DNA from: an uncultured Saprospiraceae bacterium
Lineage (GTDB): Bacteria > Bacteroidota > Bacteroidia > Chitinophagales > Saprospiraceae
Assembly (NCBI GenBank): GCA_937928045.1
Contig: CALFWO010000004.1
Coordinates: 1 to 64,000 of the forward strand
Reading direction: 5' to 3'
Length of the DNA: 64,000 bases
The position numbers and the translations under genes are program-made. The notes under the pieces were generated by a model. The model was not told where the DNA came from. It did not search any database and saw only the letters and a list, made by a program, of their open reading frames with translations. Of this stretch, positions 59,795 to 64,000 are shown one piece after another; the stretch's first letter is position 1; every line of letters begins with the position of its first letter.

Positions 59795-60199
59795 ATGATG
59801 AAATTGATTTCCTTCTTACTGCTTTCGATCAGCTTTCTTTTTTGCTTTGTGTCCTGTAATGATGATACAAAGGAAGAAGAAAATGAAGCCAAAATTGATG
59901 TGCCTAGTTTGGTCTCTCATTACTGGAAGTGCGATAAGGCAGAAAGAAACGGAAAAATAGCGGCATCGATTGATGGCCTTTTCTTTGATTTTTCGACTAA
60001 AGACACCCTTAAGACCAATATGATGGGCGATTTGTACTCTAACCCATACTCAATCGAAGGAGACACGATCGTTCAAAAAGGAACATTTCCAATGAAATTT
60101 GCACTGGTCAGTGTTGATTCCAACCGCATGCAACTTAACATGGAAATGAATGCTACCAAATTTGCCTTTTATTTAATAAAAGAGGTAAAAGGAGAGTAA
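59795..60199 (+). CDS. Small lipoprotein of unknown function
   Basis: Start at ATG 59795 (or 59798; the two Met codons are adjacent). The longer frame from 59747 adds 16 residues that run into the metallophosphoesterase gene and lacks a signal logic. Lipobox FCFVSC with the lipidated Cys about 21 residues in, followed by an acidic stretch (NDDTKEEENE). The rest is a small beta domain (HYWKCDKAERNG, LFFDFSTKDTLKTN, RMQLNMEMNATKFAFYL), lipocalin-like in feel. I recognise no family. Confidence 0.68.
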   Translation: MMKLISFLLLSISFLFCFVSCNDDTKEEENEAKIDVPSLVSHYWKCDKAERNGKIAASIDGLFFDFSTKDTLKTNMMGDLYSNPYSIEGDTIVQKGTFPMKFALVSVDSNRMQLNMEMNATKFAFYLIKEVKGE

Positions 60200-60291
60200 C
60201 CGAACTTGGTCTGAAATCTGACTATTCCTTAAAATTAGGTTACGATTAACCACCTAAAGCCGTATCTTTCTAACGTTAAACTTTAGCTAAT

Positions 60292-61737
60292 ATGTTAACA
60301 AGGATCACAATATTTTGCCTAGCTATTTTATTTGCTTTGCAAACACGTGCAATGGACGCTAGTTTGTCTTATGCGACTTTTAATGCTCAAGGACAGCCTT
60401 TCGTAGAGCTGTACTTGCATGTTATAGGTCAATCCGTAGCTTTTGCTCAAGCAGACGTAGTCAATAACCAAGCTTCAATTGAAGTAATGGTGCTTTTCAA
60501 AAAAGGAGAAGAAATTGTAAAATTTGACAAGTATAATTTGCAATCGCCTTTAACAAAAACGTTGGTTAATTTTGTTGATCAAAAAAGATATGCCTTACCA
60601 AACGGGGAATATTCCATTGAAGTTGTCTTAACTGATTTGAATCAAACTGGGAATGTTAAGAAATGGAATCAAGCCATTTCACTTGACTATTCTACAGAAA
60701 AATTAGAACAATCGGATATTCAGTTACTCGGTAATTTCAAGGAATCTGAACCTATAGCCGGATTCACTAAAAATGGTTATTACCTGGAGACACTACCATT
60801 CAGTTTTTACAACAAGAAAACAGAAAGACTGAGTTTCTACAATGAGATTTATAATGCTGACAAAGCAATTGGTGATGATTTTCTAGTAAGATATTTCATA
60901 GACGAAGTGGGAAATAATGATTCCCGAACAACAGTTAAACTTGGTAATAAAAAAAGAAAAGCAGAATCAGTCAATGTCATTTTGTTACAGATGGATATTA
61001 AATCCTTGCCTTCCGGAAATTATTATCTAACAGTTGAAGTTCGAAACAGGAACGGTGAATTACTCTCCTCCAAAGAAGTATTTTTTCAGCGATCGAATCC
61101 TTATATGGAAGTGGTAGCATTAGAAAACGCGGAAATAGATAAGGAGTTTGTAAAGGACTTAACGGAGAAAGAATTGATATATGGATTAAAAGCAATCTCC
61201 ATGAAGGTTGCTGATAAGAACACCGAAATACTAAATGTAATTCTGAAAGAGCGAAAGCCAAATGCCATGAGGACATTTCTGTTTGCTCATTTCGCTGGTA
61301 TGAATCCCAATAATCCAAAGGCTGCATACGATCGCTACATTGAAGTCGCAAATGCGGTTGACAATACGTTTAAATCGGGATTGGGATATGGATTTGAGAC
61401 CGACCGTGGGGTGATTTTTATGAAATATGGAAAACCTAATAATAGAGTTGTAGTAGATACTGAACCTGCTGCTCCGCCTTATGAGATTTGGGTATATGAA
61501 GAATTTCCCTGGACTTCGCAAAATCATGTTAAGTTTCTATTTTACAATCCTTCACTTGCTGGTGGTCACTTTCAATTGTTGCATTCTACTGCTCGAAATG
61601 AAATTAGTAATCGGCAATGGGAAGTTGAATTGTATAGTGATGCCCCACAAGATTTTGATGGAAATGGGACGTTCGAATCTACAACAGTAAGTGATAATTT
61701 CTTAAGACAAGCTCGAAGACTTTGGGAAGATATGTAG
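60292..61737 (+). CDS. GWxTD-domain secreted protein
   Basis: A 481-residue protein with a signal peptide (MLTRITIFCLAILFALQTRA). The N-terminal part is two beta-sandwich-like regions (about 20-270). The C-terminal GWxTD domain spans about 350-455: GFETDRGVIFMKYGKPNNRV (with F in place of the first W) and PYEIWVYEEFPW. No catalytic residues are known for the domain. GWxTD proteins occur widely in Bacteroidota, often with periplasmic or outer-membrane proteins. A near-consensus -7 element (TATCTTTC, 60263-60270) lies upstream. Confidence 0.8.
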   Translation: MLTRITIFCLAILFALQTRAMDASLSYATFNAQGQPFVELYLHVIGQSVAFAQADVVNNQASIEVMVLFKKGEEIVKFDKYNLQSPLTKTLVNFVDQKRYALPNGEYSIEVVLTDLNQTGNVKKWNQAISLDYSTEKLEQSDIQLLGNFKESEPIAGFTKNGYYLETLPFSFYNKKTERLSFYNEIYNADKAIGDDFLVRYFIDEVGNNDSRTTVKLGNKKRKAESVNVILLQMDIKSLPSGNYYLTVEVRNRNGELLSSKEVFFQRSNPYMEVVALENAEIDKEFVKDLTEKELIYGLKAISMKVADKNTEILNVILKERKPNAMRTFLFAHFAGMNPNNPKAAYDRYIEVANAVDNTFKSGLGYGFETDRGVIFMKYGKPNNRVVVDTEPAAPPYEIWVYEEFPWTSQNHVKFLFYNPSLAGGHFQLLHSTARNEISNRQWEVELYSDAPQDFDGNGTFESTTVSDNFLRQARRLWEDM

Positions 61738-61767
61738 TGAGCAAACAGGGTCTATTACATAAATATT

Positions 61768-62040
61768 TTAGGCAGTCCTATCTATTAAATGATCTTCAAT
61801 ACCATTTGGTTTAACATCTTTAGTGGCCATTCCTGAAAGTATATTCTGACACTTTTCACATATCCCTAAATGTGTTATCAAATGGTCGTAACTTTCTTTA
61901 TCTCTTTTTTTTAACCTGCCTTCAAAATAATCCTGAATCTTCAATTCATTTGGACATTGATAATGACCTTTTATTTCCATTAATCTGCGAAATACAAAAA
62001 CCGCCAATCCGCATGAAATAATGATAAGAACAATGGACAT
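61768..62040 (-). CDS. Small membrane protein with anti-sigma-like zinc motif
   Basis: A 90-residue protein. One N-terminal membrane segment (MSIVLIIISCGLAVFVF) is followed by a cytoplasmic part with DHLITHLGICEKCQ, an H-x3-C-x2-C arrangement like the zinc anti-sigma (ZAS) motif. Classic anti-sigma proteins have the zinc motif before the membrane helix, so here the order is reversed. No ECF sigma gene is adjacent. The zinc role is inferred from spacing only. Confidence 0.6.
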   Translation of the reverse strand: MSIVLIIISCGLAVFVFRRLMEIKGHYQCPNELKIQDYFEGRLKKRDKESYDHLITHLGICEKCQNILSGMATKDVKPNGIEDHLIDRTA

Positions 62041-62190
62041 GATTGAGATTTAAACTGAAAAGTGGTTTTACAAAAGTACAGATTTCTTGTTTATTGTCTT
62101 TAGAAATGCTAATTGAAAGAAATGACCGTAGTTTTAATCAATTCACATTCTAAAACCTTAAATTTAGCATACTTAAAATAGGAATCAGAA

Positions 62191-64000
62191 TGAAAACACA
62201 ACTTACATTGATTTGCTGTCTGTTTACCATGATAGCTTTCGGACAAAATGTTCCAGGAAACATTTCAAATGTTTTATTGAACAGAATGGAAACGATGCCT
62301 GGTGAATCTCAATCGGTAATTATAGTGATGCAAGAACAAGCAGATCTAGAAGAAATGGACAATCGATTCCGCAGAGATCGAACTCCTCAAAAAGAAAGAG
62401 TTCAGGAATTGTTACCGTTGCTTCAAAATTCGGCGGAACGATCTCAAAAGAATTTGATCGAGTTTTTGACAACTAAGGAAGGCTATGATAGCAAAGATAT
62501 TCGTAGCCTTTGGATTTCTAGCTTGGTGGTTATCGAAGCCAAGGAACAATTGATTCATGAGTTGGCGGGAAGACAGGATGTAAACATGGTCATGTGGAAT
62601 TCACCGACTTTTGTTGAAGAACATGATTGCGAGGAAATTGCTCCAGAAGATATGGTTGTAGAACCTAATAACGCGGAAAGAGGGCTCAAGCGAATTAATG
62701 CAGACAAACTTTGGGCGATGGGATATACTGGTTATGGAGCTATTGCTTTTGGTTCAGATACTGGAATCGAACCTTTTCATCCTTCCTATAACAATAGATG
62801 GCTGGGGCTTTACGGAGATAAAAATTTGTCATGGTATGAGTGGAATAGCAACAATACTATACCTTTTGAGTGTGGAGATCATGGCATGCATACCTTAGGA
62901 ACTATGGTTGGTGTTGATCAATTGACACGAGATACGATCGGAGTAGCACCTCAAGCAAATTGGGTAGGAGCTCCTACTTTGTGTACAGGTGGAGGAACAG
63001 CAGATAATATCGGCGCTTTCGAATGGTCACTAAATCCAGATGGAGATGCTAATACAATAAGTGATATGCCTACCGTTATCAACAATAGCTGGTGGGATCC
63101 TTCACAGCAAGGAAATGATTGTTCCAGTGTTTACATTCAACCACTAATTGTAGCTGAAATGGCCGGTGTAGCGATTGTATTTTCGGCAGGTAATGGAGGT
63201 CCTGGTCCTTCAACCATTACTGCCCCTAAGAACATAAACGTTTCAGAGATTAATTCTTTTACGGTAGGAAATTTGAATGGAAATGCTAACTCACTTCTTA
63301 TAAGTTCGGGCTCCAGTCGAGGGCCTTCAATTTGTGGTGGAGATAGTTCAATTCTAATTAAGCCTGAAGTCAGTGCTCCGGGGACGTCAGTACGTTCTTC
63401 TGAACTTGATCGTACATACGGAAACAAAACAGGGACATCAATGGCTGCTCCTCATGTAGCTGGTGCTATGCTTTTATTAAAAGAGGCTTTTCCTGATTTA
63501 TTATCCGAAGATTTCAAATTAGCCTTGTATTTAACAGCAAGAGATCTTGGTCCTTTAGGAGAAGACAATGACTACGGCATGGGAATCATAGATTGTGAAG
63601 CTGCCTTTAATTATCTCGTAGACCTAGGTAATACACCTACAATACCAAATACAGATTTAGATCTTATAGGAGCAGACACCGATGCCCAATTGGAATACTG
63701 TACCACAGAAATGAACTTATCCTTTTTTGTCAAAAATGGAGGAAGTACAACCATCAATTCGTTTGACTATGAGTTGGATATAGAATCTTTGAACGGAAAC
63801 ATTGCCTTCCAATTTGGAGGCAGTTGGACAGGATCTATAGCCAAAAATGAAATTACCAGAATAGAGATTCCAGTAACAGATGATGACTTAAACAATGGAA
63901 ATTACTTGGTTATTTTTCGCTCTTTGAATCCAAATGGAGAACAAGACCCTAGACCATTAAATAACGCGCTTGGAAAGTTAATAACATTTGATGCTTCTAC
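62191..64000 (+). CDS. S8 subtilisin-like protease (3' truncated by window)
   Basis: Start ATG 62191 gives a signal peptide (MKTQLTLICCLFTMIAFGQ). A pro-region-like segment runs to about 165. The catalytic triad is Asp190 in AFGSDTGIEPFHP, His231 in CGDHGMHTLGT and Ser417 in KTGTSMAAPHVAG. The oxyanion Asn is likely in NNSW near 299. A CARDB-like beta region begins near residue 500 (YCTTEMNLSFFVKNGGSTTINSF). The frame is open to base 64000, so the C-terminus and probably a T9SS domain are missing. It would be a secreted endoprotease. Confidence 0.9.

Noticed and set aside
60238-60251. GGTTA/TAACC hairpin before the GWxTD gene as a regulatory element
   Set aside because: Five base pairs only; expected by chance in AT-rich DNA.
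1-64000. CRISPR arrays, insertion sequences, prophage, tRNA or rRNA genes
   Set aside because: None seen by eye on either strand; repeats found are short dyads or paralogous coding regions.

Overview
This is a gene-dense, AT-rich stretch of a Bacteroidota chromosome, most likely from the Saprospiraceae/Saprospiria. Three things point there. Many secreted proteins carry type IX secretion (T9SS) C-terminal domains of type A (YPNP... GIYF) and type B (PNAFTPNGDGKND...). There are two choice-of-anchor B / LVIVD-repeat proteins, a DUF5689 lipoprotein next to a TonB receptor, a dockerin-like C-terminus on a trypsin-like protease, and a short RpoD without region 1.1. Several genes are preceded by the Bacteroidota -7 element TAnnTTTG. 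I see no phage, insertion sequence, CRISPR array, rRNA or tRNA. The first gene (TonB receptor) and the last gene (S8 protease) run off the window edges.

Layout. 0-9 kb: TonB receptor, DUF5689 lipoprotein and trmN6 on +, then a carboxypeptidase-regulatory-like secreted protein, a small HTH protein and an arginine-decarboxylase-like enzyme on -. 9-27.6 kb: a secreted trypsin-like protease, two paralogous choice-of-anchor B proteins, a hotdog thioesterase, arsC, miaA with a long C-terminal extension, a tandem pair of membrane acyltransferases, proC, a lipoprotein asparaginase, an EI24-like membrane protein, fused trehalose-6-phosphate synthase/phosphatase, and an unrecognised 462-residue protein. 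27.8-34.2 kb: rpsP fused to a helix-hairpin-helix tail, a candidate structured RNA, a hemL-histidine kinase-response regulator operon, and a beta-barrel/LVIVD lipoprotein pair. 34.8-49.1 kb: two related T9SS type A proteins flanking sucC, a START-like protein, rpoD, a long GAPDH, a CARDB protein, an Lrp regulator, a CtpA-type protease, an FMN protein next to a GH36 alpha-galactosidase, and a Sua5/YrdC protein. 49.3-56.1 kb: three tandem T9SS type B surface proteins of about 740-750 residues. 56.2-64 kb: rplS, M1 peptidase, metallophosphoesterase, small lipoprotein, GWxTD protein, a small zinc-finger-like membrane protein and a truncated S8 protease.

How it fits together: the window mixes core metabolism and translation genes with a large T9SS-exported surface proteome (adhesins, propellers, proteases) typical of a marine or particle-associated Bacteroidota that degrades protein and polysaccharide. 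The least explained parts are the candidate ncRNA between rpsP and the response regulator (about 28943-29106, + strand, with two mutually exclusive folds and a U-tract terminator), the competing hairpins in front of hemL, the perfect 12-bp leader hairpin in front of the unknown 462-residue gene, the domain extensions on MiaA and S16, and the tandem type B adhesin trio.
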